From Methylobacterium sp. CB376 (lineage in GTDB: Bacteria; Pseudomonadota; Alphaproteobacteria; Rhizobiales; Beijerinckiaceae), in NCBI RefSeq assembly GCF_029714205.1, contig NZ_CP121648.1, forward strand, positions 5,653,001 to 5,717,000: DNA of 64,000 bases, read 5' to 3'. The translations under genes were made by a program, and so were the position numbers. A model generated the notes under the pieces. It did not search any database. It was not told the DNA's origin and worked only from the letters and a program-made list of their open reading frames with translations. Positions 31,432-40,631 of this stretch are shown in pieces (the first letter of the stretch is position 1; every line of letters starts with the position of its first letter).

Positions 31432-31988
31432 TACTCGGCCGCCGCCTTGGCGGCGCGGGCGCGCCGGGGCTTCTTCCCCGAAGCCTCCGCGGCGGAATCC
31501 GGGTTCGCGGGCGCGACGTCCTGCGGCGCCTCGACCGGGTCCGGCGCGGGCGCCTCGGCCTTCGCCCGGGCCGCGCGGTCGCGCCGGATCTGGCCGAGGC
31601 CCAGGGTGCGGGCGAGTTCCGAGCGCTGCTTGGCGTAGCTCTCGGCGACCATGGGGTAGTCGCGCGGCAGACCGTACTTGACCCGGTACTCCTCCGGCGT
31701 GAGCCCGTGCTTCGTCAGGTGCCGCTTCAGGGACTTGTAAGGTTTGCCGTCGACGAAGCTCACGAGATGATCGTAGCTGATCGATTTGCGAATCTGCGCG
31801 GGCGTCGCTTTCGCGCTCTCCTGGGTGCTCGGTGCCGGCGCCTTCCCCGTACTGACGAGGGCGTCGTAGATGCTGCGGATCAGCGCCGGCAGCTCCGCGC
31901 TCGGAACGCTGTTCCTCGACACGTAGGCCGACACGATATCGCTCGTCAGGCCGCTGAGGTCGATGGCTGCTGCCCCGGTCTCGCTCAT
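31431..31988 (-). CDS. MucR/Ros family transcriptional regulator lacking zinc-ligand cysteines
   Basis: A 185-residue DNA-binding protein. The N-terminal LTSDIVSAYVSRNSVPSAELPALI and the core KSLKRHLTKHGLTPEEYRVKYGLPRDYPMVAESYA are diagnostic of MucR/Ros. In Ros the finger begins CLECGGTFKSLKRHL; here the same position reads SFVDGKPYKSLKRHL, so both Cys are replaced (Ser and Asp). Zinc-independent members of this family are known in Mesorhizobium (Ml proteins). The C-terminal 55 residues are an Ala/Lys/Arg-rich tail. The start at 31988 was chosen as the family N-terminus. Targets likely include surface polysaccharide and motility genes in relatives. Confidence 0.85.
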   Translation of the reverse strand: MSETGAAAIDLSGLTSDIVSAYVSRNSVPSAELPALIRSIYDALVSTGKAPAPSTQESAKATPAQIRKSISYDHLVSFVDGKPYKSLKRHLTKHGLTPEEYRVKYGLPRDYPMVAESYAKQRSELARTLGLGQIRRDRAARAKAEAPAPDPVEAPQDVAPANPDSAAEASGKKPRRARAAKAAAE

Positions 31989-32308
31989 GAATCTGTTCCT
32001 GTGCTTGCGCCCGACACAGCAGTGTAGTGTTTGTCGCGGAACGTCAACAGGAATTCTCGCATATTCACATCGGAGCGCAGCAGAGCGATACGGCTGTTCC
32101 AAATCGCTGGCGGCTTCGGACAGGTTTCCGTGTCAATCACCGGCCCCGCGCGGGGCAATGACGGGCGGACGCGACCCGTTATTGGTGACCGGGTGGGAGG
32201 AGTACAGGGGCATCCCGGCGGCCAGGGGGCGGGGCGGATGGGGCGCTCCGACCGCGGGATCGATTTGACGGGGCCGCGTGTTTCGCCTACAGAGGCGCCC
32301 CGGCGTGA
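31989..32308. other. Intergenic region between mucR-like gene and tRNA-Asn
   Basis: These 320 bp hold no gene. The part nearest the mucR-like start (about 32000-32110) is A/T-richer (for example GTGTAGTGTTTGTCGC and GAATTCTCGCATATTC) and is the likely promoter and possible autoregulatory site, since MucR proteins bind A/T-rich targets. The remainder precedes the tRNA. Confidence 0.6.
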
Positions 32309-32384
32309 TCCCCGATAGCTCAGCTGGTAGAGCAGGCGACTGTTAATCGCCTTGTCGCAGGTTCGAGTCCTGCTCGGGGAGCCA
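32309..32384 (+). tRNA. tRNA-Asn (anticodon GTT), CCA encoded
   Basis: A full cloverleaf of 76 nt is readable: acceptor TCCCCGA pairs with TCGGGGA before G-CCA, D-arm GCTCAGCTGGTAGAGC, anticodon stem GGCGA/TCGCC with loop CTGTTAA (anticodon GTT at 32342-32344) and T-arm GCAGGTTCGAGTCCTGC. It reads asparagine codons AAC and AAT. No integrase or repeated 3' end that would mark an inserted island is seen next to it. Confidence 0.97.
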
Positions 32385-32474
32385 TCCTTCCCTCCGCGCC
32401 GCATCCCCCCGATCCGCAGCCAGGCGCTCCGCGCCGCCGGTCGAGGCGTCGATCCCGTCCGGCCATGTGGGCGC

Positions 32475-32585
32475 CTGTCATCCTCTGTCCGCACGTGATC
32501 GTCCGGACAGCGGATGACAGGCCCGCGCGGCGCGTGAGCGACGCCGGCATCCGCATATTGCGACGCAATCCGTCGGACGCCGTAC
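32475..32585 (-). repeat. Dispersed hairpin repeat, copy 2
   Basis: Hairpin 1 has 20-bp arms (32475-32494 and 32501-32520, two mismatches) around GTGATC. Then follow GCCCGCGCGGCGCGTGAGCG and a second nested palindrome at about 32546-32582 with ATTGC-gac-GCAAT at its centre. The whole block is the reverse complement of the copy at 45.66-45.76 kb, sharing its order and most bases. Confidence 0.85.
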
Positions 32586-32891
32586 GACGCGGGCCGGGCG
32601 TCCGGCACCCGGCGAGCCCGTGGAGAGCGACGCGCGGACCAAGGCAGGCCCGCGCGACGCCGCGACCCGGCGGGCCCGCGGCGAGGTCGGACCCGCGCGG
32701 AGCCGGGCGGGGGCGGGCCCGATCAGCGCGGCGGCGCGATCTCGATCCTGGCCAGCGTCTCGCCCTGCCGGAGGATCAGCACCGTCCCGGTGATGGTCAG
32801 GCAGGCGGCGCTGTCCCTCCGCCGCGCGACGCCGCGCAACGTCTCGTGCCGAGCGGACCGGCATGGTGGGCGGATCCGCTCGGCCTCTCAT

Positions 32892-32931
32892 CCCCCATCC
32901 GCCAGATCCCTTCGGGATGGCGGCTGGGGGC
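32892..32931 (-). terminator. TTCG-loop hairpin downstream of manC
   Basis: CCCCCATCCGCCAGATCCC and GGATGGCGGCTGGGGG form a long imperfect stem closed by the stable loop TTCG. It lies about 70 bp after the manC stop on the minus strand. Confidence 0.5.
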
Positions 32932-33002
32932 CTCGCTCACGCGCCGCGCGGGCGCGTGATCCGGTCCGCGGCCCGGCCGGTGACCGGTTTCGCGCGTGCC
33001 GC

Positions 33003-34439
33003 TCAGCTCTGGCGGCCGTAGACATCCTCGATGCGGATGATGTCGTCCTCGCCCGTGTAGCTGCCGACCTGCACCTCGATCAGTTCGAGCGGGATCTTGC
33101 CCGGATTGACGAGGCGATGGACGCAGCCGATCGGCAGGTAGATGGCCTCGTTCTCGTGGACGAGGGTCACGGCGTCGTCCACGGTCACCTCGGCGGTGCC
33201 GTGCACCACGATCCAGTGCTCGGCCCTGTGGTAGTGCTTCTGCAGCGACAGGCGCCCGCCCGGCTTCACGGTGATCCGCTTCACCTGGAAGCGGTCGCCG
33301 ATGTCGATGCGCTGGTAGGAGCCCCAGGGCCGGTACATCAGGCGATGCGCGTCGGCCTCGGGCGCGCCCTTGGCCCGCAGATCCTCCACCAGGGCCTTGA
33401 CCCCGGCGCCGGCCTCGCGGGAGGTCACCAGCACCGCGTCCGGGGTCGCCACCACCACGACGTCGTCGAGGCCCACCACCGTGGTCAGGATCTCCTCGGG
33501 GCTGTGCACGAGGCTGTTGCGGGTGTCGCGCACCGCCACGCGGCCGCGCAGGGCGTTGCCGGAGGCGTCCCGCTCCGACACGTCCCAGAGGGCGCCCCAG
33601 GTGCCGATGTCCGACCAGGGGAAGCGCACCGGCAGCACGCCCGAGCGGGCCGTGTGCTCCATCACCGCGTAGTCGATCGAGATCTGCGGCGCCTGCCCGA
33701 AGGCCTCCGGGTCGAGGCGGATGAAGTCGAGGTCGCGGCGGGCCTTCTCCAGGGCCTGCTCGGCGGCCTCCAGGACGGCCGGGGCGTGGGCGCGCAGCTC
33801 CTCGATCATCACGTCGGCCCGGAACAGGAAGTAGCCGCTGTTCCAGAGGGCTCCCTCGGCGATCAGGCCGGCGGCCCGGGACGCGTCGGGCTTCTCCAGG
33901 AAGCGGGCCACGTGGCAGGCCCCCTGCGCCCCGGCCTCGCCGGGCAGCCTCTCGCCGGGCTGGACGTAGCCGTAGGCGGTGGCGGGCGCGGTCGGCGTGA
34001 TGCCGAGGGTCATGATGTAGCCCGCCCGCGCCGCCACGGCGGCGGCCTTGGCGGCGGCGACGAAGGCCGGGGTGTCGCCGATCACGTGGTCGGCCGCAAG
34101 GATCAGCACCAGCGCCTCGGGCTCGCTCTGCGCGGCGCTGAGCGCCGCCACCGCCACGGCGGCGGCCGAATCCCGGCGCTGCGGCTCGAGCAGGATCTCG
34201 GCCGAGAGGCCGACGGCGGCGAGTTGCTCGCCGACGATGAAGCGCGCGTCCTGCGCGGTGATGACCGTCGGCCGCGCGAAGACCGCGCCGTCGGCGACGC
34301 GCAGGGCGGTGGCCTGGAAGGACGAGCGCTCGGCCTCGGCCAGGGGGATGAACTGCTTGGGATGGCTCTCGCGGGAGGCGGGCCACAGCCGTGTGCCCGA
34401 TCCACCGCAGAGGATCACCGGATGGATGAGGGTGGTCAT
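33003..34439 (-). CDS. manC: Mannose-1-phosphate guanylyltransferase / mannose-6-phosphate isomerase
   Basis: A 478-residue bifunctional enzyme that makes mannose-1-phosphate into GDP-mannose and interconverts fructose-6- and mannose-6-phosphate. The nucleotidyltransferase half begins HPVILCGGSGTRLWPASRE with HPKQF; WNSGYFLF and DYAVMEHT follow. The C-terminal cupin (about 340-470) has RPWGSYQRID, VKPGGRLSLQKHYHRAEHW and YLPIGCVHRLVNPG. Length fits the AlgA/CpsB/ManC type. It is downstream of the phosphomannomutase gene (about 180 bp gap) and supplies GDP-mannose to gmd in this cluster. Confidence 0.95.
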   Translation of the reverse strand: MTTLIHPVILCGGSGTRLWPASRESHPKQFIPLAEAERSSFQATALRVADGAVFARPTVITAQDARFIVGEQLAAVGLSAEILLEPQRRDSAAAVAVAALSAAQSEPEALVLILAADHVIGDTPAFVAAAKAAAVAARAGYIMTLGITPTAPATAYGYVQPGERLPGEAGAQGACHVARFLEKPDASRAAGLIAEGALWNSGYFLFRADVMIEELRAHAPAVLEAAEQALEKARRDLDFIRLDPEAFGQAPQISIDYAVMEHTARSGVLPVRFPWSDIGTWGALWDVSERDASGNALRGRVAVRDTRNSLVHSPEEILTTVVGLDDVVVVATPDAVLVTSREAGAGVKALVEDLRAKGAPEADAHRLMYRPWGSYQRIDIGDRFQVKRITVKPGGRLSLQKHYHRAEHWIVVHGTAEVTVDDAVTLVHENEAIYLPIGCVHRLVNPGKIPLELIEVQVGSYTGEDDIIRIEDVYGRQS

Positions 34440-34620
34440 GGCGTCACCGTCTCCGTATCGATCAAGGGAAGGGCCCGCGGCGCGGTGGGCGCCGACGGGT
34501 CGATGTCTCGCGGGCTTGCGGCCTTCATAGGTCGGAAGCGCGCGCCGAGGAACCTGCCGGCCCGCATGCGGGCCCGCGCCGGCGCGCGAGACCGCCGCCG
34601 GCGCGGGCCCGGACGCGGCG

Positions 34621-36126
34621 TCAGATGGTCTGATTGTAGGCGCCGACCTCCGGATTCTCGCGCAGCACCCCGTCGACGCCCTCGAACATCGCGCGCAGGC
34701 GCGCCTCCGAGACGGGGCTCTCCACCACGACGACGAGTTCCGGCTTGTTCGACGAGGCCCGCACCAGGCCCCAGGTGCCGTCCTCCGTCACCACGCGCAC
34801 GCCGTTCACGGTCACGAGGTCGGTGATGCGCGCGCCCCCGATCGGCTCGCCGCGCTCCATCATGGCCCGCACCCGGGCCGTCACCTTCTCGACCACCCCG
34901 TACTTCACCTCGTCGGCGCAGTGCGGCGACATCGTCGGCGAGCCCCAGGTCTTCGGCAGCGCCCGGTACAGGTCGGCGAGGCTGCGGCCCGGATTGCGGT
35001 CCAGCATCTCGATGACCGTGATCGCCGTCATCAGCCCGTCGTCGTAGCCGCGGCCGATCGGCGCGTTGAAGAAGAAGTGTCCCGACTTCTCGAACCCGGC
35101 CAGCGCGCCCAGCTCGTTCACCCGCCGCTTGATGTAGGAATGGCCGGTCTTCCAGTAATCCGCCTTGACGTCGCGCGCCCGCAGCTCCGGATCCGAGGCG
35201 AACAGGCCCGTCGACTTGACGTCCACGACGAAGGTCGCGCCCGGGTGCAGTTGCGAGAGGTCGCGGGCGAGCAGCACGCCGACCTTGTCGGCGAAGATCT
35301 CGTGGCCCTCGTTGTCGACCACCCCGCAGCGGTCGCCGTCGCCGTCGAAGCCCAGCCCCACATCGGCGCCGGTCTCGCGCACCGTGTCGGCGATCGCGTG
35401 CAGCATCGCCATGTCCTCGGGGTTGGGGTTGTAGCGCGGGAAGGTCGCGTCGGCCTCGGTGTCGAGGGGCACGACCTCGCAGCCGAGCGCCTCCAGCACC
35501 GCCGGCGCGAAGGCGCCCGCCGTGCCGTTGCCGCAGGCGGCCACGACCTTGAGCTTGCGGCCGATCGTCTTGGTCCGCGAGAGCAGGTCGGCCTGGTAGC
35601 GGGCGGCGAAGTCCGGCACGAAGGCGTAGGCGCCGCCGTCGCGGTACTTGAAGGCGCCCGCCAGCACGATCTCCTTCAGGCGGCCCATCTCGGCGGGGCC
35701 GAAGGTCATGGGCCGCTCGGCGCCCATCTTCACGCCGGTCCAGCCATTGTCGTTGTGGGAGGCCGTGACCATGGCCACGCAGGGGCAATCGAGGGCGAAC
35801 TGCCCGAAATAGGCCATGGGCGAGAGGGCGAGCCCGATATCCTTCACGCGCAAGCCCCCCGCCATCATGCCGGCGATGAGGGCGAGCTTGATCGAGGCCG
35901 AGTAGGCGCGGAAATCGTGGCCGGTGACGATGTCGGGCCGCACGCCCATCTCGTGGATGAGCGTCCCGAGGCCCAGCCCCAGCGCCTGCACCCCCATGAG
36001 GTTGAGGTCCTTGGGAAAGAGCCACCGCGCGTCGTACTCGCGAAAGCCGGTGGGGGCCACGAGCGGAAGCGACTCGAACGCGAAGCTGTTCGGGGCCAGC
36101 GATGCATGCGGCTTCGGAAACGTCAT
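34621..36126 (-). CDS. Phosphomannomutase/phosphoglucomutase
   Basis: A 501-residue alpha-D-phosphohexomutase that would form mannose-1-phosphate from mannose-6-phosphate. The catalytic serine loop is VTASHNDNGWTG, the Mg-binding loop GFDGDGDRCG and the C-terminal phosphate-binding segment RASSNKPELVV. The family N-terminus GFREYDARW is present. Starts at 36126 and 36135 are possible; AGGA eight bases before 36126 favours it. It runs with manC, which uses its product; the long inverted repeat at 36226-36256 separates it from the reductase gene upstream. AlgC/ManB-type, exact symbol left open. Confidence 0.92.
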   Translation of the reverse strand: MTFPKPHASLAPNSFAFESLPLVAPTGFREYDARWLFPKDLNLMGVQALGLGLGTLIHEMGVRPDIVTGHDFRAYSASIKLALIAGMMAGGLRVKDIGLALSPMAYFGQFALDCPCVAMVTASHNDNGWTGVKMGAERPMTFGPAEMGRLKEIVLAGAFKYRDGGAYAFVPDFAARYQADLLSRTKTIGRKLKVVAACGNGTAGAFAPAVLEALGCEVVPLDTEADATFPRYNPNPEDMAMLHAIADTVRETGADVGLGFDGDGDRCGVVDNEGHEIFADKVGVLLARDLSQLHPGATFVVDVKSTGLFASDPELRARDVKADYWKTGHSYIKRRVNELGALAGFEKSGHFFFNAPIGRGYDDGLMTAITVIEMLDRNPGRSLADLYRALPKTWGSPTMSPHCADEVKYGVVEKVTARVRAMMERGEPIGGARITDLVTVNGVRVVTEDGTWGLVRASSNKPELVVVVESPVSEARLRAMFEGVDGVLRENPEVGAYNQTI

Positions 36127-36225
36127 CACTCTCATCCTGCCGTTCAAGGGCGGGCCCGAGGGCCCTGCCGGTGAGCCGATTCCCCGGGAGGCTCCCGTTC
36201 GTCGTAAGGTAATTGAAGGGTTCAT

Positions 36226-36256
36226 TCCGGCGAAGCGGATTTCGGTTCGCCGGAAA
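36226..36256. terminator. Perfect 10-bp inverted repeat between the reductase and phosphomannomutase genes
   Basis: TTCCGGCGAA (36226-36235) is perfectly repeated in inverse at 36247-36256 with an 11-nt spacer. It lies about 145 bp beyond the stop of the reductase gene and 100 bp before the phosphomannomutase start. It could end the upstream transcript or be an operator of the downstream one. Confidence 0.45.
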
Positions 36257-36400
36257 GCGCTTGCAAATCAGAGGCCTGGTCCGATCCAGGGACTCTCCCG
36301 CGAGGGCGGTTCGGGCGCCGCTCCCGCTCCATCGTCTCCGGCGATCCGTCCCGCCGGATCCACTCCTCGCCCGCGGCGCCGCCCCGTCGGCCCGCGATGC

Positions 36401-37369
36401 TCAGCCGTGGCGGACCTCCGCCCGCGCGTGGTCGAGAACGGAGGCGAGCGTCTCGGTGAGGGAGCGCTTCGGGGCCCAGCCGGTGCGGGCGGCCAGCGCC
36501 GAGGCGTCCCCGCAGGCGGTCGGGATCTCGGAGGGGCGCAGCCGCTCCTGCGCCACCCGCACCTCGAAGGGCCTGCGCGAGAGGGATGCCAGCGTCTCCA
36601 GCAGGCTGCCGATCGACCGCGCCTGGCCGGAGGCGATGTTGAAGATGCTGCATCGGTCGAGCGTGTCGGCGGCCGCGACCAGACCCGCATAGGCCTCGAC
36701 GACGTCGCGGACGTCCAGGAAGTCGCGACGGGCCGAGAGGTCCCCGACCTCCAGCACGGGCGGAACCAGCTGCGCCTCGATGCGGGCGATCTGCGCGGCG
36801 AACGAGGCGACCACGAACCGCTCGCTCTGGCCCGGGCCGATGTGGTTGAGCGGCCTCAGGATCACCAGGCGCGACCCCGCCCGGCCCAGCACGTCCGTCA
36901 GGATCTGCTCGCCGACGAGCTTCGTCTTGGCGTAGGTGCTCGCCGGCTCCGGCCGGACCGCCTCGCCGACGGGCTGTCCCGACAGGAAGGCCCGACCGTA
37001 CACCTCCCCGGAACTCACGAAGAACAGGTTCGTCCCGGGCAGGTGGTCGACCAGCGCCGATGCGAGGCTCAGCACCGTGCCGACGTTCTCGCTCCAGGCC
37101 CGGACCGGCCGCGCGGCGGCGTCCGAGACGGAGGAGAGGGCGGCGAGGTGGAGGATGTCCGTCGGCGCGACCTCGCGCAGGCACTCCGCCGTGCGGCGAC
37201 CGTCCGACAGGTCGGCCGCGACGTAGCCGATCCCGGCGGAAAGCGCCGCCGGCCTGGCCTCGCGGCCGAGACCGACGATCTCCGCGCCGGCGCCGAACCG
37301 GTCGAGGAAGGCGGCGGCCGCGTGGCGGCCGACGAAACCCGTCGCGCCGGTGATCAGGATGCGCTTCAC
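36401..37369 (-). CDS. NAD-dependent epimerase/dehydratase, probable GDP-6-deoxy-D-mannose reductase
   Basis: A 322-residue short-chain reductase of the extended SDR class. Cofactor loop GATGFVGRHA is at the N-terminus, with HLAALSSV, FVSSGEVYG, catalytic Tyr/Lys in TYAKTK and RPLNHIGPGQSERFVVASFA, the last characteristic of GDP-6-deoxy-mannose (D-rhamnose) reductases. It would reduce the 4-keto intermediate made by the gmd product encoded 22 bp upstream, giving GDP-D-rhamnose; related enzymes give other GDP-6-deoxyhexoses, so the exact sugar is inferred. The start MKRILITGATG at 37369 is unambiguous. Confidence 0.82.
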   Translation of the reverse strand: MKRILITGATGFVGRHAAAAFLDRFGAGAEIVGLGREARPAALSAGIGYVAADLSDGRRTAECLREVAPTDILHLAALSSVSDAAARPVRAWSENVGTVLSLASALVDHLPGTNLFFVSSGEVYGRAFLSGQPVGEAVRPEPASTYAKTKLVGEQILTDVLGRAGSRLVILRPLNHIGPGQSERFVVASFAAQIARIEAQLVPPVLEVGDLSARRDFLDVRDVVEAYAGLVAAADTLDRCSIFNIASGQARSIGSLLETLASLSRRPFEVRVAQERLRPSEIPTACGDASALAARTGWAPKRSLTETLASVLDHARAEVRHG

Positions 37370-37391
37370 GCCAGAGCCTCGGCAGGGCGGC

Positions 37392-38429
<1,038 letters not shown>

Positions 38430-38572
38430 TCAAGTGCAATGGCTAAGCTCGTCTGCGGGCTTGCCGCGGCCGTCATCTCGTCCTCGTACCGGCCCCGCAA
38501 GAGCGCCGGCCTCTGCGTCAGAGGCCCCTTGCCCCGGTCGGGACCAATGCGCGACCCGCCCGCTGCGGCCCG

Positions 38573-40588
38573 TCACGAGGCGGCCAGGCGGCGAGCGGGC
38601 GCGGCGCGGATCTCCTCCAGCCGCGCGCCGTAGCGCTTCGCGATCGCCGGGATGCTGAAACGCGCCTTGACGAGACGGGCCGCGCTCACGCCCTTGGCGC
38701 GCGCCGCGGCCTGGTCGGTCGCGACGTGGCGCATGGCGGCGGCGGCCTGCCGGAGGTCGGCATCGGCCCAGACGCTGCCGCGCTCGACGAAGATGTACTC
38801 GTCCCTCTGCACCCCGACGAGGTCGTACCCGATCAGGTAGGCGCTCTCCTCGCTGCAGAAATCCATGTTGCCGCCATAGGCCGTCGCGATCACCGGCCGC
38901 TCGAGCTGCATGGCCTCGATCATGCCGAAGCCCCAGCCCTCGGACCGATGCAGCGAGACGTAGCAGTCGCAGGCCTTCTTGAGGGCGAGGAGGTCCCTGT
39001 ACTTGAGCGTCTCGTCGACGATCAGGATCCGCGGGTCCGCCCTGCAGGCGTCGTCGATCTTCCTCCAGATCGCCACTTGGTGCGGATCGCCGACCCGGGT
39101 CCTGTTCTGGGTCTTGATGACGAGGGCGACCGCCTCGGTGCCGAGCGGAAAGGCCTGCCGGAACGCCTCGACGGCGGCCAGCGGGTTCTTGCGCTCGATG
39201 AAGGAGAAGGAGTCGAAGGTGGTGAGGAAGATTGTCGCGTCGCGCTCCAGCCCGAGGCTGCCGAGGTCCATCGCCTCCACCTCGGGCAGCGGCTCGACCG
39301 CCATGCCCACGTTCACCACCGGCTTGTCGGTGAACCGGGCGTAGATCTCGCGGTTGTACTCCGAAGAGACCCAGATCTCATCGAGCAGATCGAGCGCCAG
39401 ATTATGGCACTTCGGGATCTGATTCAGCTCCCAGAAGAAATATCCGATATTGTAACTGTTGGCCACGATCTCGCGCTGCTCGAACGCGTAGACCAGGGGA
39501 ATCGATTCGGCGTTGAGGTGGATGAGGTTGATCTCGCGCGGAGCGGTGAAGGTCTCGAAGTTCAGCTCGGTGGCGAAGCCGATGGGCGCCGGGTTGTCGA
39601 GGCCGAAGGGCAGCGCGGTGGGACGCACGCGCTCGGCGGCCGTCAGGATCTCGTAGGAGATGCGCGTCGCCTGGCCGAGGCCCGACGTCTGGAGGAGCGG
39701 ACCGATCAGGGCGACGCCGGGTTCGGGGTGGGAGCGCGGGAAATCCCGCTTCGGCAGCAGGAACTCGCCGTAATCCCGAACCTCGGCCGTGCTCTCGCCG
39801 GCCCCCTGCCTCGCCAGCTTGGCCGCGAGGGCCTCCGCCTGCCCGCGCAGGGCCGCCACGCGGGAGGGCGGCGCGCCCGGCGGCAGGGCGACGGCCGCGA
39901 TGATCTCGTCGAAGAGCGAGGCGGCCTCCGCCCTCGCCCGCAGCAGCTGCCGGACCTGACTGCCCGGCAGGAAGCTCCTGAGGTAGGGCCGCGTGTAGCT
40001 CGACAGGATCAGGTAGCAGAGATAGGCGGCGCGGTCCGAGGCCTTGTCCCTGGTCAGGTCGAGCTTGGCCCGGTCGCGCTCGAACTGGATCTCCATGAAG
40101 ATGTTGAAGGGGAAGTCGGCGTACGGCGCGCTCGACGGCGCCTGCAGGACCGCGATCTGCTCCCGCGTCACGAGCGCGCGATGCAGCTTGGCGTCGATCG
40201 TCCGCTCGAAGCACCACCAGTAGACGGCTTCGCGCAGCACGCGCACATCGGCCAGGTTGAGGTGGCTCGGCAGTTCCCGCACGACGGAATTGTAGAGGGC
40301 GACGGTCACGGCCGGCGACAGGCCGGCGAGCGGCATCGGCCGGTTCAGGAACGCCACCTGCGCGCGCGACAGCGGCATCTCGAAGCGCGTGCCCTGCGCC
40401 TTGCGGTGCGCCTGATAGTCCGTCAGGTACCACATCAGGACCTTGAGCCGATCCTGCAGCGAGCCGGTCATGTCGTCGAGGTGGTGGTCCCGCACGAGGC
40501 GGAAGCTCTCGAACTGAACGTACTTCGTGATGAGACCTTCCGGGTCGCGCTCCGGATTGGCGACCTGGAGGATGGGGGAGCTGCTCAT
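38573..40588 (-). CDS. Large glycosyltransferase, GT-B fold with GT4-like C-terminus
   Basis: A 671-residue protein. The C-terminal 380 residues are a GT-B glycosyltransferase: nucleotide-sugar-binding SEGWGFGMIEAMQLERPVIA with the E-x7-E pattern, TAYGGNMDF, and KTQNRTRVG. The middle has VALIGPLLQTSGLGQATRIS. The N-terminal 270 residues are unusual, helical (RFEMPLSRAQVAFLNRP, DKASDRAAYLCYLILSSYTR) and not recognised. It lies about 200 bp upstream of gmd on the same strand, so it probably uses the GDP-deoxyhexose made there to build a surface glycan. Acceptor and linkage are unknown. Confidence 0.82.
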   Translation of the reverse strand: MSSSPILQVANPERDPEGLITKYVQFESFRLVRDHHLDDMTGSLQDRLKVLMWYLTDYQAHRKAQGTRFEMPLSRAQVAFLNRPMPLAGLSPAVTVALYNSVVRELPSHLNLADVRVLREAVYWWCFERTIDAKLHRALVTREQIAVLQAPSSAPYADFPFNIFMEIQFERDRAKLDLTRDKASDRAAYLCYLILSSYTRPYLRSFLPGSQVRQLLRARAEAASLFDEIIAAVALPPGAPPSRVAALRGQAEALAAKLARQGAGESTAEVRDYGEFLLPKRDFPRSHPEPGVALIGPLLQTSGLGQATRISYEILTAAERVRPTALPFGLDNPAPIGFATELNFETFTAPREINLIHLNAESIPLVYAFEQREIVANSYNIGYFFWELNQIPKCHNLALDLLDEIWVSSEYNREIYARFTDKPVVNVGMAVEPLPEVEAMDLGSLGLERDATIFLTTFDSFSFIERKNPLAAVEAFRQAFPLGTEAVALVIKTQNRTRVGDPHQVAIWRKIDDACRADPRILIVDETLKYRDLLALKKACDCYVSLHRSEGWGFGMIEAMQLERPVIATAYGGNMDFCSEESAYLIGYDLVGVQRDEYIFVERGSVWADADLRQAAAAMRHVATDQAAARAKGVSAARLVKARFSIPAIAKRYGARLEEIRAAPARRLAAS

Positions 40589-40631
40589 CGGGTGCCTGCG
40601 GGTTGATCGGTCGTCGGAGGGCGGCGGGGGC

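Larger units (their letters stand above)
32385..33002. other. Intergenic region with dispersed repeat and hairpin, no convincing gene
   Basis: Between tRNA-Asn and the stop of manC lie 618 bp with no confident gene. They contain a copy of the dispersed repeat (32475-32585), a shared 20-base block TCGCTCACGCGCCGCGCGGG near 32934, and a hairpin with TTCG loop at about 32892-32931. A minus-strand frame ending at 32722 reads CLTITGTVLILRQGETLARI, which might be a remnant of a small gene but has no clear start. Confidence 0.6.

Noticed and set aside
32309..32384. tRNA-Asn as an integration site for a genomic island
   Set aside because: No integrase gene or duplicated tRNA 3' end was found within the window; flanking genes are ordinary for the group.
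32478..32891. Open frames on either strand across the repeat near 32.5 kb
   Set aside because: They translate the dispersed hairpin repeat and share peptide fragments with frames at the copies near 8.3 and 45.7 kb, so they reflect the repeat, not a gene.
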